Source of the DNA: Treponema sp.
GTDB taxonomy: Bacteria; Spirochaetota; Spirochaetia; Treponematales; Treponemataceae
Assembly (NCBI GenBank): GCA_016286365.1
Contig: JAEESN010000005.1
Location: forward strand, 1-64,000
Direction of reading: 5' to 3'
DNA: 64,000 bases
Shown here: positions 42,058 to 52,531 of the stretch, piece after piece
Layout: each line of letters begins with the position of its first letter
Position numbering within the stretch: position 1 is the stretch's first letter
The notes under the pieces: model-generated
Databases searched by the model: none
Told to the model about the DNA's origin: nothing
The model's input: only the letters and a program-made list of their open reading frames with translations
Position numbers and translations under genes: made by a program

Positions 42058-44835
42058 CTAAGAGACAACTTCTACGCTGCTTCCACCGTTTGTATTTTTA
42101 GTAACACGTATCTGCTTTCTGATTTTTTCTTTTAATACATCAACGTGCGAAATAATTCCAATAAGACGGTCTGTTTCTTCTGTTAAAGACATAAGCGATT
42201 TGAATGCTTTTTCGAGAGTATCTGTATCAAGAGTTCCAAATCCTTCGTCTATGAACATCGTATCTATTTTTATACCGCTTGCACTGTGACGAACAACATC
42301 AGAAAGCCCAAGGGCGAGTGAAAGAGATGCCTGGAATGATTCTCCACCCGAAAGAGATTTTACGCTTCTTATTCCACCGTTATAGTGGTCAATTACATCT
42401 ATATCAAGACCTGCAATGGATTTAAAATCAGCTGCTTCCTTTTTTCTTATGAGTTCATACTGACCGTCTGTCATAATCTTAAGCCGTTCATTTGCAAAAT
42501 GAATGACTCTGTCTAAATAAGCCATCTGAACATAAGTTTCGAGCTGGATTTTTACCCTGCCGCCTTTAAGATCCCCGCTTGCAGTCTTATAAAGATTACT
42601 TATCATATTGAATTTTTCTTCTTTTTTGATAAGCTCTTTATTTATTTCTTCCAGTTTTTTAAGCTGATTTTTATTGTTATCTATGCGGCTGAAGATTTTC
42701 TTTTCTGTTTCATTAAGTTCTTCTGATTGTTCTTCAAACTTATCGCGTTTTTCCTGAATATCAGAAATATCGATTTTTTCTTTTCCCTGAACCTGACCAG
42801 AAAGTGTTTTTATGGATGCTTCGTATCCGCTGATTTTTTTAGTGCTTTCGTCGTATTCTTTTTTTGCATCTTCTATAAGCTTTTTCTTTTTTTCTATTTC
42901 GCCTGTTATGCGTTCAACCTCGTTTTCTGCTTCTTCCTTTGAGTTATATTTTAAGTTCTTTTTTAATTCGCTGATTGAATCTTCTGTAGCTTTTGATTTT
43001 GTTTTTGCTTCTGTAAGCTGATTAATTTTTTGATTAAGCTGATTAGCTTTTTCTTCGATCTGTTTTAAAAGCTCCGGGATTTCTTTTTCGAGCTCTTCTT
43101 TCTTCTGTTTGTTATTCTTTTCGGTTTCGAGCTTTTGATTAAGTTCCTGGCCATCTTCATTGAGTTTTAATAGTTTTTCGTTTACGGTTTTTAGTAATTC
43201 TTCTGCCGTAAGCTCTTGATTAAGTTCCTTCTCTTTTAATTTTTTTGAAAGTGATTTTTCGAGCTCTTCGAGTTTTACATTTTCTTTATTCGAAAGTTCT
43301 GCTTTTTCCTGCATTACATCGCCGGCACATTTATATTCTTTTTCTGCTGCGTCAAGCTTTTCTTTAGATACATCTTCACTTGTAAGCTTACAGGGAGCAT
43401 CGTGATTTTTTGAACCGCAGACAGGACAAGGTTCTCCTTCCTTTAATTCCTTACTCAAAATACCGGCAAGGTTATTCATGAATGCATTTTTTATAGACTC
43501 GTAACTACCAGCCTTTTGATTATAAATTTCTTTTGCCTGGAGGAAGTCTTTTTGTAAAACCGTAAGATTATTTTTTACTATGACTTTTGATTCAAGATCT
43601 GTTTTAAGATTTTCATAATCAGACAGCTTGGAATCAAGTTCATTTTTCTGTGCCTGAAGTTTTAAGACATTTTCACAGCTTTCGGAAAGCTTGTTTAATT
43701 CATCTTTTGTCTTGTTCTCTTTTTCTTTAAGAAGGGAAAGTTTTTCTTCCAGCTCTTTTTGTTCTGATTCACAGTTTTCTATTTCATCACGAAGATTTTT
43801 CTTTACATTAAGTTTTTCTTCGAGCAGAGAATAAGTTTCCATCTGACTATTTATAACTGCCACTTCGCCCGAAAGAGTCTTTATCGTCTTTTCTTCTTTG
43901 TTAGCTTCTTCTAACTCCTGGTTTAATTTCTGATTACGCTCTTTTTCTTCTTTTAATAATTCATTGTTTTTTTCAAGATCATTAAAGGCTTTGTTATTCT
44001 GCTCGGCCTTTGCAATCTGTTTATCAATCTCAGAAATTTCATCCTGAAGTTTTTCGATTTCTTTCTTTTTCTTTCCGGAAAGCTCTTCATCTTCCTTTAT
44101 GATTTTTGTAAAAAGCTCGTATTTATCGCTAAAGCCTTCTGCTTTATGTCTTTCGTTTTCAAACTCAACGATTAATGGGCTTTCTGGATTACAGTTAAAA
44201 TTATCTAAAACTTCTTTAAAACTTTTACGAAGGTCTTCGCATTCCCTTGTTATTTCGGAATTCTTTTCGCCAAGTCGTTTTGTAAGCTCCTGAAACTTTT
44301 CTGTCTTAAAAAGATTACGGAAAACAGGAATTCTGTCCTTAGTTGAATCGAATAAAATCTTCTGAAAATTTCCCTGGGCAATCATCGCAATCTGACCAAA
44401 CTGCTCCTTTGTTATTCCAAGAAGACTTATTACAGACTGATTAACTTTTTCAAGGCCGGTAATCTCCTGCCCGTCTGCATCTTTAAAACATGCAGTGGCC
44501 GTTACAGTTTTAGTGTCTGTTCCCGATTTTTTCATTCCCGTATATTCAGGATTTCTTATTACGCTGTATTTTTTGCCCCGGAATTCAAAATCAAGTTCTA
44601 CATAAGTCGGAGTCTGGGGCCCTGCATAATTACAGCGGAGCATGGAATTACTTCTTGTTTCCCCGGAAGGATCTCCAAAAAGTGCATAAGAAATTGCATC
44701 GAATATGGTTGTTTTCCCGGCACCCGTATTTCCGGTAATCAAATAAAGCCCGTTATTTCCAAGCTTTTGTAAATCTATTTCTGTTTTTTTAAGGTAAGGG
44801 CCAAAGCCTTCCATCGTGATTTTTAAAGGCTTCAT
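42058..44835 (-). CDS. sbcC: SbcC, Rad50-like nuclease subunit
   Basis: SbcCD cleaves hairpins and blocked DNA ends. The 925-residue SbcC has the Walker A GNTGAGKT (35-42), two long coiled coils rich in Glu and Lys, the zinc hook CPVC (Cys470, Cys473) at the apex, and the C-terminal signature SLSGGESFQASLSLALGLSDVV with Walker B DTMFIDEGFGTLD. Its start overlaps the sbcD stop by 4 bp (ATGA), so translation is coupled. Confidence 0.95.
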   Translation of the reverse strand: MKPLKITMEGFGPYLKKTEIDLQKLGNNGLYLITGNTGAGKTTIFDAISYALFGDPSGETRSNSMLRCNYAGPQTPTYVELDFEFRGKKYSVIRNPEYTGMKKSGTDTKTVTATACFKDADGQEITGLEKVNQSVISLLGITKEQFGQIAMIAQGNFQKILFDSTKDRIPVFRNLFKTEKFQELTKRLGEKNSEITRECEDLRKSFKEVLDNFNCNPESPLIVEFENERHKAEGFSDKYELFTKIIKEDEELSGKKKKEIEKLQDEISEIDKQIAKAEQNNKAFNDLEKNNELLKEEKERNQKLNQELEEANKEEKTIKTLSGEVAVINSQMETYSLLEEKLNVKKNLRDEIENCESEQKELEEKLSLLKEKENKTKDELNKLSESCENVLKLQAQKNELDSKLSDYENLKTDLESKVIVKNNLTVLQKDFLQAKEIYNQKAGSYESIKNAFMNNLAGILSKELKEGEPCPVCGSKNHDAPCKLTSEDVSKEKLDAAEKEYKCAGDVMQEKAELSNKENVKLEELEKSLSKKLKEKELNQELTAEELLKTVNEKLLKLNEDGQELNQKLETEKNNKQKKEELEKEIPELLKQIEEKANQLNQKINQLTEAKTKSKATEDSISELKKNLKYNSKEEAENEVERITGEIEKKKKLIEDAKKEYDESTKKISGYEASIKTLSGQVQGKEKIDISDIQEKRDKFEEQSEELNETEKKIFSRIDNNKNQLKKLEEINKELIKKEEKFNMISNLYKTASGDLKGGRVKIQLETYVQMAYLDRVIHFANERLKIMTDGQYELIRKKEAADFKSIAGLDIDVIDHYNGGIRSVKSLSGGESFQASLSLALGLSDVVRHSASGIKIDTMFIDEGFGTLDTDTLEKAFKSLMSLTEETDRLIGIISHVDVLKEKIRKQIRVTKNTNGGSSVEVVS

Positions 44836-45938
44836 TTTTCATCCCTCCAGACTTCCTTAATCAACTCTTTTACAAAATCAGTCTGTTCGTCTGTCATGCT
44901 CATGCTGTTCTGTATTTCGTAAAACTCTTTAAAAAGTTCAAGAGGATCAGTCACTTGTATTTTTTCTAAATCTTCTATTTTGGAAGAAGAACGGGTTCTT
45001 GTGTTGTCGTAATCAAGAAAAACAAGATTTTCGTAAATTGTCTGAAGGCGTGCAAATCCATCTTCAATATCGGTTTCGTCTGTCAAAATAATTTTTATAA
45101 AATCATCGCATTTCTGTTTTTCGTAAAAAGCCTTAGAAGTAATCTCTTTAAAACTTTCCTTAATCACACGTAAATCACGCATAGGCTCAAGTGGGACAGT
45201 TCGAATATCGATGTTATCTTTTTCTTTAAGCTCAACAACAGTAACGCTTTTTTTATGATTCACTTCCGAAAAAGAATATTTAAGGGGAGTTCCGCAGTAT
45301 CGTACGGTTTCCCTTCCGCATTTTTGAGGCTTATGGATATGTCCTAAAGCAACGTAATCAAAAGGATCAAAAACATCTAAATCTACGTTTTCTGCTCCGC
45401 CAATAAAAATATCTTCTGATTCACTTCGTTCAGCCCCTGTTACAAGCTGATGCGAAACAAGGATATTACGCTTTGACTCATCCACATTCATATTTTTGAC
45501 AGCAGTTCTTACCGCCTCTGTAAACGATTTATCAAAAGGATTTATAAAAGGAAGAAGATAGACAAAAACACTTCCCCACTCATCTTTTAATTCATAGGGA
45601 GTGATGTGTTCCTGGGGTGCTTTAGAAATATAGACCCTGCTTTCTTCCATGAGCTTTGAGCCAAAAGACATCCTTTCTACAGAATCATGATTTCCGCTTA
45701 TTACAAAAACAGGAATTTTTTTCTTTGCAAGCCTTGTTAAAAAATCATCAAAGAGACTTACTGCCTTTTCGGAAGGAATGCCCTTATCGTAAACATCCCC
45801 GGCGATTAAAACAGCATCAGGTTTTTCATCATCTATTACACCAAGTATTTTAAGAAAAATATATTTTTGATCTTCTATAAGAGAAAACTCACGCAGGCGC
45901 TTACCTATATGAAGGTCCGAAAGGTGTATAAACTTCAT
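44832..45938 (-). CDS. sbcD: SbcD, Mre11-like nuclease subunit
   Basis: The 368-residue manganese phosphoesterase has the five family motifs: LSDLHIGKRL, IAGDVYDKG, VISGNHDSV, ILVSHQLV and GHIHKPQ. It acts with SbcC in processing of DNA ends and palindromes. Such an enzyme is relevant to long inverted repeats of the kind found at 8,207 and 52,674. It is 32 nt downstream of the ABC exporter genes on the same strand. Confidence 0.95.
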   Translation of the reverse strand: MKFIHLSDLHIGKRLREFSLIEDQKYIFLKILGVIDDEKPDAVLIAGDVYDKGIPSEKAVSLFDDFLTRLAKKKIPVFVISGNHDSVERMSFGSKLMEESRVYISKAPQEHITPYELKDEWGSVFVYLLPFINPFDKSFTEAVRTAVKNMNVDESKRNILVSHQLVTGAERSESEDIFIGGAENVDLDVFDPFDYVALGHIHKPQKCGRETVRYCGTPLKYSFSEVNHKKSVTVVELKEKDNIDIRTVPLEPMRDLRVIKESFKEITSKAFYEKQKCDDFIKIILTDETDIEDGFARLQTIYENLVFLDYDNTRTRSSSKIEDLEKIQVTDPLELFKEFYEIQNSMSMTDEQTDFVKELIKEVWRDEK

Positions 45939-45970
45939 CCAATTCCCACCCCGAGCCGGAAGCTTTCTGA

Positions 45971-47815
45971 TTATTTTTTATTTTTTTTCTTACCGGTCTC
46001 TTTAGAATATGATAACACCTTTGAGCATAATTTGTAATACTCGCCGCCCAAATTCATCAATTCTTTATGATTTCCCCTTTCCACAATTTCTCCGTGGTTT
46101 ACGACAAAGATGATGTCCGAATTACGGATGGTAGAAAGTCGGTGTGCAATGATAAACGATGTTCTTCCCTTTAAAAGCTTACTCAATCCCGCCTGAACAT
46201 GCTTTTCTGTCTGGGTATCTACGGAGGAGGTTGCTTCGTCCAGAATTAAGATTCTCGGATCAGAAAGAAGTACACGCGCAAAGCTTATAAGCTGCTTTTG
46301 TCCCTGGGAAAGTCCACCACCGTTTGCGCTTAAAACAGTGTTATAGCCGTCGGGGAAAGAAGTTATGAATTCGTGTGCGTGAACAGTTTTTGCTGCCTCT
46401 ATGCATTCTTCATCTGTAGCATCAAGTCGTCCGTATCGGATATTTTCGATGATAGGACCAGAGAATAAGAATGAATCCTGGAGCATTACACCAACCTGCT
46501 TTCTGATTGATTTAATCTTTAAATCCTGAAGGTCAATTCCGTCAATAAGAATCTTTCCTTCGTTCGGATTATAAAAGCGCGAAAGAAGGTTTACGATTGT
46601 TGTTTTTCCGGCTCCCGTAGGTCCGACAATAGCTACAGAAGTTCCCGGTGTTATATTAAAATCCACATCCTTTAAGATAGGATTTCCTTCTTCGTAAGAA
46701 AAGTTTACGTGATCAAAATGAACATGACCGCGGATTGGAGGAAGATCTTTAGCACCAGGCTTATCGCAGATGTCTTCGGGCTCATCAAGGAGTTCAAAAA
46801 TGCGTTCTACATAGGCACCGGTTGTTACCATAGAGTTATAAAAGTTTCCAAGGTTCTGAACAGGCATCCAGAATCTCCAGATATAACCTGCAAAAGCAAC
46901 AAGAGTTCCGACAGTTACAGTACCGGTAATCCCGTTTCCAAGCCAGCTTATACCAGCCATATAAACAAGAGAAACACCAAGAGTAGAAAGATTATCTACA
47001 ACAGGCCAGATGATGTTATTGATGTTTACAGCCCTTATCCAGACCTTTTTACATAAATCACAAAGCGAATTAAAAATTCCCTGGTTTACACTTTCGCGTG
47101 CAAAAGACTGGGTAACTTTGATTCCATTTACGCTTTCGGAAAGATAGGCCGTAAGATTTGATCTTTTATAGCTTTCCTGCTTCCACGCTTCGTGCTGTTT
47201 TTTCTTCATGGAGATGAGCACAAAAAGAAGGACAGGAAGAACAGCCATTGCAACAAGAGTAAGACGCGGGTCAATTGCAACCATAAAGCAGACAATTACT
47301 ACAAGAGTGAATAAATCGCTTATGAGCTGAATAATACCGTTACTCAAAAGATCCGAAAGTGAGTTTACATAATTTACAACGCGGATAAGAATCTTACCGT
47401 GAGGGCGTGTATCAAAATAAGTGAAAGGCAAAGCCTGAAGCTTTGTAAAAACATCCTTACGGATATTAACAATAATCTTCTGCGCAACGCGAGTCATAAG
47501 CTTAAGCTTTGCAGCCAGGAGGATTCTTACAACCAGAGTCGTCGCTAAAAGGAAGACAGAAATCTTAATCAAAAGTCCGTATTTATCCCATACACTTGCA
47601 GTTTCGGGGAGAGCCTGTGCCGCAGGAATCGCCTGGTCAATTGCCATACGGATAAGATAAGGGCTTACAAGAGAGATTGCAGATGCAAAAAGCATGATAA
47701 AGCAGGCAAGAACCATCCACCACTTATAAGGCTTAATCCATGTTACAAGGCGTGGAATTATTTTGAGGTTTAATTTCTGTTCAATCTGTTCGTCTTCGTC
47801 AAATTTATTTCTCAT
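45971..47815 (-). CDS. ABC exporter half-transporter, catalytic-glutamate subunit
   Basis: The 614-residue protein has six membrane helices (about 30-330) and an ATPase domain: Walker A GPTGAGKTT, signature LSQGQKQ, Walker B ILILDEAT and switch IIAHR. The catalytic Glu is present, but the signature deviates (SQG instead of SGG). With the adjacent gene it forms a heterodimeric exporter of the BmrCD/TmrAB type, which moves drugs or lipids outward. Transport substrate unknown. It follows its partner by 14 nt. Confidence 0.88.
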   Translation of the reverse strand: MRNKFDEDEQIEQKLNLKIIPRLVTWIKPYKWWMVLACFIMLFASAISLVSPYLIRMAIDQAIPAAQALPETASVWDKYGLLIKISVFLLATTLVVRILLAAKLKLMTRVAQKIIVNIRKDVFTKLQALPFTYFDTRPHGKILIRVVNYVNSLSDLLSNGIIQLISDLFTLVVIVCFMVAIDPRLTLVAMAVLPVLLFVLISMKKKQHEAWKQESYKRSNLTAYLSESVNGIKVTQSFARESVNQGIFNSLCDLCKKVWIRAVNINNIIWPVVDNLSTLGVSLVYMAGISWLGNGITGTVTVGTLVAFAGYIWRFWMPVQNLGNFYNSMVTTGAYVERIFELLDEPEDICDKPGAKDLPPIRGHVHFDHVNFSYEEGNPILKDVDFNITPGTSVAIVGPTGAGKTTIVNLLSRFYNPNEGKILIDGIDLQDLKIKSIRKQVGVMLQDSFLFSGPIIENIRYGRLDATDEECIEAAKTVHAHEFITSFPDGYNTVLSANGGGLSQGQKQLISFARVLLSDPRILILDEATSSVDTQTEKHVQAGLSKLLKGRTSFIIAHRLSTIRNSDIIFVVNHGEIVERGNHKELMNLGGEYYKLCSKVLSYSKETGKKKNKK

Positions 47816-47829
47816 ATTAAACCTCCTCC

Positions 47830-49572
47830 TTACGCCTTAATTTTTTTATCTGTATCTATGCCGTTCTGTTCGGCCCATACTTCGTAATAATATCCGCGGT
47901 TCGAAACAAGCTTTTCGTGATTACCCGACTCAAAAATCTTTCCGTCTTTAATTACAAGAATCACATCACAGTTTTCAAAAGAAGAAACACGGTGACTGAT
48001 TATAAAGGTTGTATGTCCCTTACTCTGCTCCTTAATCGACATCCTGATTTTCTCTTCTGTTTCGATATCTACAGCACTTGTTGTATCGTCCAGAATCATA
48101 ACCTTTGGATTAGAGAGGAAAAGACGTGCAAGGGCAATTCGCTGCTTCTGTCCGCCGCTTAAACCAACCCCACGTTCGCCTACAACAGTATCATATCCGT
48201 CTGTAAGGTCTGGGATAAATTCTTTTACGCGTGCAAGCTCTGCTGCCTTTTCTACTTCTTCAAAAGAAGCATCATTATTTCCGAATGCAATATTTCCTTC
48301 GACCGTATCGCTAAAGAGGAAAACTTCCTGCATGGTGATACCGACATTCTGTCTTAGATTCTGAAGGTTATAATCGCGCACATCCACGTCATCAATAAGA
48401 ACACTTCCTTCTGTCGCGTCGTAGTATCGGCACAAAAGATTTGCGATTGTTGTCTTTCCGCTACCCGTAGGGCCAAGAATGCCCACAGTCTGACCAGGCT
48501 TAATCTTAAAAGAAACATTTTTTAAGACATAGGTTTCGTCAAACTTAAAGCTTACGTTTTTAAATTCAACCTTGCCTTTAAAATCTTCTCGTGCCTTTAC
48601 CACAGCATTTTCTTTAGTCTTGATTTTTGCCTTATTATTCCAAAGCTCATAAAGCCTGTCGCCCGAAGCATAAAAGTTCTGAGTATTATCAACTAAAAGA
48701 CCGAACATGCTTATAGGCTGTGTAAATGCCCACATAAGACCGTTGAATGTTACAAGCTGACCAATTGTCATTTCGTTATTGATTACAAGGTAGCCGCCAA
48801 AGATAATCAGGATAACAGGAAGAACACCGGTAAGGGCATCAATCCATGGAGTATATTTTACCTTTACGTCTGCATTGTCTACAGAAACCTGACGGAACTT
48901 TTCGTTATCCTCGTCAAAGCGGCTTATTTCGTGCTGCTCGCGTACAAAAGCTTTAACAACACGGTTACCTTCGATATTTTCTCCAACCCTTGTATTCAAA
49001 ACCGCAAACTGATCGCGAACTTTAAGATGTGCCGGGCGGATGTGCTTTTTAAATTTATGGATGAGGATTAAAACCGGAGGCGCAATGATTAAAAATGCGA
49101 GTGTAAGCTTCCAGTTGATTGAAGAAAGAGTGATGATTGAAAAAACATAAACAAGGACATTTTCCAGAATCTGATACATTACCCAGGCAACAAAGTGACG
49201 AACCTTATCAAGGTCGCTTGTTAAAAGAGTCATGATGTTACCCGATGGAGATTTATCATACCAGGAAAAATCCAGAGTCTGGATGTGGGCATATAAATCT
49301 TCCCTCATGTTTCTGATTATGTTCTGGGAACAATGCTCAAAAATTACCTGATAAAGATAACGGATTACAGACTTACCAAGTGTTGTACAAATCATTATGA
49401 GGATAAGTTTTAAGAGGATTGAATGTTCGCCTCCCCTGATTACCCTGTCTACGATTGTACCGGTAACAAGAGGATTTACCATATTTACTGCGGCTACGAC
49501 TACACTCAAAGATAAGCCGAGTGCCATTAAAAACCTGTACTTGCGGATATAACTCCAGATCCATTTAATCAT
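47830..49572 (-). CDS. ABC exporter half-transporter, degenerate-site subunit
   Basis: The 580-residue partner has six membrane helices and an ATPase domain with Walker A GPTGSGKTT, canonical signature LSGGQKQRIALARLFL, Walker B VMILDDTT and switch IISHR. The catalytic Glu is replaced by Asp, so its own ATP site is the degenerate one. It starts at ATG 49572. TAGAGT six nt upstream and no Shine-Dalgarno allow a leaderless start, but this is weak. It is divergent from an AraC-type regulator. Confidence 0.88.
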   Translation of the reverse strand: MIKWIWSYIRKYRFLMALGLSLSVVVAAVNMVNPLVTGTIVDRVIRGGEHSILLKLILIMICTTLGKSVIRYLYQVIFEHCSQNIIRNMREDLYAHIQTLDFSWYDKSPSGNIMTLLTSDLDKVRHFVAWVMYQILENVLVYVFSIITLSSINWKLTLAFLIIAPPVLILIHKFKKHIRPAHLKVRDQFAVLNTRVGENIEGNRVVKAFVREQHEISRFDEDNEKFRQVSVDNADVKVKYTPWIDALTGVLPVILIIFGGYLVINNEMTIGQLVTFNGLMWAFTQPISMFGLLVDNTQNFYASGDRLYELWNNKAKIKTKENAVVKAREDFKGKVEFKNVSFKFDETYVLKNVSFKIKPGQTVGILGPTGSGKTTIANLLCRYYDATEGSVLIDDVDVRDYNLQNLRQNVGITMQEVFLFSDTVEGNIAFGNNDASFEEVEKAAELARVKEFIPDLTDGYDTVVGERGVGLSGGQKQRIALARLFLSNPKVMILDDTTSAVDIETEEKIRMSIKEQSKGHTTFIISHRVSSFENCDVILVIKDGKIFESGNHEKLVSNRGYYYEVWAEQNGIDTDKKIKA

Positions 49573-49660
49573 GTAATTACTCTAGCATTATTTATAATTC
49601 CGTGATATAAAGAAAAAAGAACAAAATTGTATAAATCTCTATGCAAAGGAGAAACGTTCA

Positions 49661-50530
49661 ATGGACGAATTATTTGAATCAAGTGATGTATTAAATGCAC
49701 CTTTTCAGGCATTCAGCGGTGACTGGATGGTTGTGAAACCTCACTGGCATTATTTTACAGAAATGGTATACGTTGTCCGGGGAACACTTTTTGCCGAAGT
49801 TGGAGATAAAAAAATTACAGTAAACGAAGGCGACCTGATTATCTTCCATCCGCGCCAGATTCATGCCTTCCTTGATTACCCTGTAAAAGATGCTCAGGAA
49901 GAAAAACCTTTTTTCTATGTCATTAAATTTGACGATATGATCCTTTCGAATACAACACCCGGCTCCCCAAAGCTTCCAAAGCTTTTGGAAAACGTAAACA
50001 ATTCAAACCGCGCTTCAAACCTCATCACAAAAGAAGAGCTTCAATATAATCCGGTCCAGCTCTTTTTTGAAAACTGCATCTGGGAAACAAAACACCGCGA
50101 GTTCGGATATGATATAAAAGTTGCTTCGATGATTTCACTCATCATCACAGAGCTCATGCGTATATGGCTCAGAAACGGATTTGAATTTTCTACAAAGACA
50201 ACCTTCGATCAGTTCTCTACAAAGGATTTTTCGGTTCTTGAATACATAGACAAGCATTCTTCTGAAAACATCAACATAGAAAAGCTCGCATCAAACTGCG
50301 GAATGTGCTATTCAAATTTTGCAAAACAGTTCAAATCCCAGTTCGGAAAAACCTGTAAGGAATACATCGAATTCGTAAGAATCTGTAAGGCAGACACACT
50401 TCTCCTCTACACGAACAAAACCCTCGATTACATCAGTCAGGAAACAGGATTTACAGATTCAAGCCACTTTATCCGAACCTACAAAAAGATAAAGGGAATC
50501 ACCCCTAAGCAGAGACGGCAGAAAAAATAA
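49661..50530 (+). CDS. AraC-family regulator with cupin sensor
   Basis: The 289-residue protein has an N-terminal cupin (PHWHYFTEMVYVVRGTLFAEVG, then VNEGDLIIFHPRQIHAF) that binds a small ligand, and a C-terminal AraC DNA-binding domain with two helix-turn-helices (about 190-289: NIEKLASNCGMCYSNFAKQFKSQFGKT and ISQETGFTDSSHFIRTYKKIKGITP). AAAGGAG supports the start. It is divergent from the ABC exporter genes, which makes them the most likely targets, by inference. Confidence 0.88.
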   Translation: MDELFESSDVLNAPFQAFSGDWMVVKPHWHYFTEMVYVVRGTLFAEVGDKKITVNEGDLIIFHPRQIHAFLDYPVKDAQEEKPFFYVIKFDDMILSNTTPGSPKLPKLLENVNNSNRASNLITKEELQYNPVQLFFENCIWETKHREFGYDIKVASMISLIITELMRIWLRNGFEFSTKTTFDQFSTKDFSVLEYIDKHSSENINIEKLASNCGMCYSNFAKQFKSQFGKTCKEYIEFVRICKADTLLLYTNKTLDYISQETGFTDSSHFIRTYKKIKGITPKQRRQKK

Positions 50531-50582
50531 AGCTGATTATATAATCACACTGATTACGATTCAGACTAATAAAGCCGCTGAC

Positions 50583-52514
50583 TCAGACTACAGAAAAAAT
50601 AACGTTTTGGGTTGTGATGTCTATAGAGCCTGCTTTAAGATTAACCTTATCATTTAAATTAAAATCTCCGGTGTTGCGCAGCGTTGTCTGCATATCAAGT
50701 GCTGGAATTAAAAAGAGTGCATCGTTTCCACGCCTGTCGATGCAAAAGCCTTCGTACACGTTTTCGGGATTCTGTAAAAGATAAACAAGTTTCCAGTGAG
50801 TTTCGCTTAAACGACTTGCCTTACGTGCCGCAAGACTCGCCGCATCCCCTGCCGCGATTCGCTCAAGCATTTCGTCTTTTCCAAGAACATGTTCACCATT
50901 TATAAAAGCCCTTAACTGTTCGTGAGCCACAAGGTCAGAATATCGTCTGAGCGGAGAAGTAACCTGGCTGTAAAAACTCAAGCCAAGCCCTGCATGAGGA
51001 GCCGGTGTAATTCCGACAGAACGCTTTCTCATACACTTTACGCGTGCAAACTGCTCTGCCCAGCCTCCATCAGGTAATTTTTCGGGGAACTCGGGCGCTT
51101 CCTGACTCACATATGGGAAAGGAATTTTATTTTTGAAAGCAAAACGTGCTGCCCCTTCTCCTGCCAAAAGCATCAGCTCCTGAACCATATCATTTGATTC
51201 GTAGCGCTCTTCTTCTTCAACAGTAACCTTTTTTGTTTCCTTATCCACCTTGATGTGAACTTCGGGCATGCGGATTGTGACAGCATTATTTTTATTACGT
51301 CGGGAAAGATTTTTTCTTGCAAGCTCAAAAAGTGGTTTTAATTCAGCGCTGTCTTTCTGTTTTTCTGCTTCTGCATAAGAAATCATCTTTACGTGAACCA
51401 GAACCTTTTTTACTTCACACTCTTCTATTTCGGAAAGTTCATTTACCAAAAGCCTGAACGCAAGTGCACTCGATTTTACCTTTGGATCATCTCCCGCTTC
51501 TTTTTCCTTAAGACCAAGAGCATAATCCTCGAGCGAACTTTCGCAAAGCATACGGCTGGCCCCTTCGGGAATATAAAGAGTAGTTCCCCGGTCGCGTGCC
51601 GCAATATCGATTGATGAATCAGGTTTTACAGAACTTGCTGGGTCAGCAATACAAATCCAATAATATTTTCCGTCATAGCCAACCGCATCATCAGGGTCAG
51701 CAGCATCAGGAGCATCCACCGCATAGCATACACATGGAACTTCTTCCCTTTCTTCTTCGGGCATTTTTCCAAGCTGTTCACGTGCAGAATCAAAACTGAA
51801 TCCAAAGCGCGTAGGATGAGGATTTTTTGTTATATCCCAAATCCCTGTTTCTATTAAGAGCTTATGAGCTTTTTCCTGCGAAAGAGGAAGCCCTGCTTCT
51901 GTAAGGATTTTTGATTTATCTGTTTTATTTAAGGCAAATGCTTCTACTTCGCCCATGAATTTTGCATCGGAAGGAAGATCAAGCTTACGTTCCTTTAAGC
52001 GGTTTATAAAAGCCTGCCTGATTTCTGCCTCGTGTTCTTTTTCGTAATTTTTCTGATTAATCAGTTTGATTTCTTCTTCGCTTCTTGGAACAAAGATAAG
52101 ATTACCGTTTTTAAGTTCATCCTGTAAAAGTGCAAACTCTTCTGATTTATTAAAGGAATTAAAATAGGAAAAAGCCTTGTCTGCCTCGAATGCTGAAAAA
52201 GCAATTTCGCATAAATCTTTGAGTGAAATATTTTGTGATTTAGTCTCTTCGTCCGAGGCAAGAAGCTCGTAAGTTTCTTTTACAGCGGATGAATAATCTG
52301 AATCTGCGTTTTCCAGCACTTTTTCCAGAGAAGAAACCGGTCCTTCGTGAATTAAAGCGGCATCCTTTTCTCTGATTTTCTGCTCCTGATAAACGGCCTT
52401 TTTTCCAGTTGGAGTAGCAGGCTGAACGCAATATTTTATTATGAATTTGTCCTTATCGATATCGGTGACAACTGCAGGCTGATTTTTGTATAGGAGCAGA
52501 GAGAGCTTTTTCAT
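50583..52514 (-). CDS. RNB-domain exoribonuclease (RNase II/R-like)
   Basis: The enzyme degrades RNA 3' to 5' processively. The 643-residue protein has an N-terminal region of about 230 residues, an RNB catalytic core with VDAPDAADPDDAVGYDG (the acidic catalytic cluster) and YSQVTSPLRRYSDLVAHEQLRAF (the family motif), and a short C-terminal OB/S1-like segment. The order matches RNase II more than RNase R, as no extra C-terminal basic tail is seen. It is convergent with the AraC gene; TGATTATATAATCA (50534-50547), a perfect palindrome, lies between them. Confidence 0.9.
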   Translation of the reverse strand: MKKLSLLLYKNQPAVVTDIDKDKFIIKYCVQPATPTGKKAVYQEQKIREKDAALIHEGPVSSLEKVLENADSDYSSAVKETYELLASDEETKSQNISLKDLCEIAFSAFEADKAFSYFNSFNKSEEFALLQDELKNGNLIFVPRSEEEIKLINQKNYEKEHEAEIRQAFINRLKERKLDLPSDAKFMGEVEAFALNKTDKSKILTEAGLPLSQEKAHKLLIETGIWDITKNPHPTRFGFSFDSAREQLGKMPEEEREEVPCVCYAVDAPDAADPDDAVGYDGKYYWICIADPASSVKPDSSIDIAARDRGTTLYIPEGASRMLCESSLEDYALGLKEKEAGDDPKVKSSALAFRLLVNELSEIEECEVKKVLVHVKMISYAEAEKQKDSAELKPLFELARKNLSRRNKNNAVTIRMPEVHIKVDKETKKVTVEEEERYESNDMVQELMLLAGEGAARFAFKNKIPFPYVSQEAPEFPEKLPDGGWAEQFARVKCMRKRSVGITPAPHAGLGLSFYSQVTSPLRRYSDLVAHEQLRAFINGEHVLGKDEMLERIAAGDAASLAARKASRLSETHWKLVYLLQNPENVYEGFCIDRRGNDALFLIPALDMQTTLRNTGDFNLNDKVNLKAGSIDITTQNVIFSVV

Positions 52515-52531
52515 GAAGATAGTATATCATA

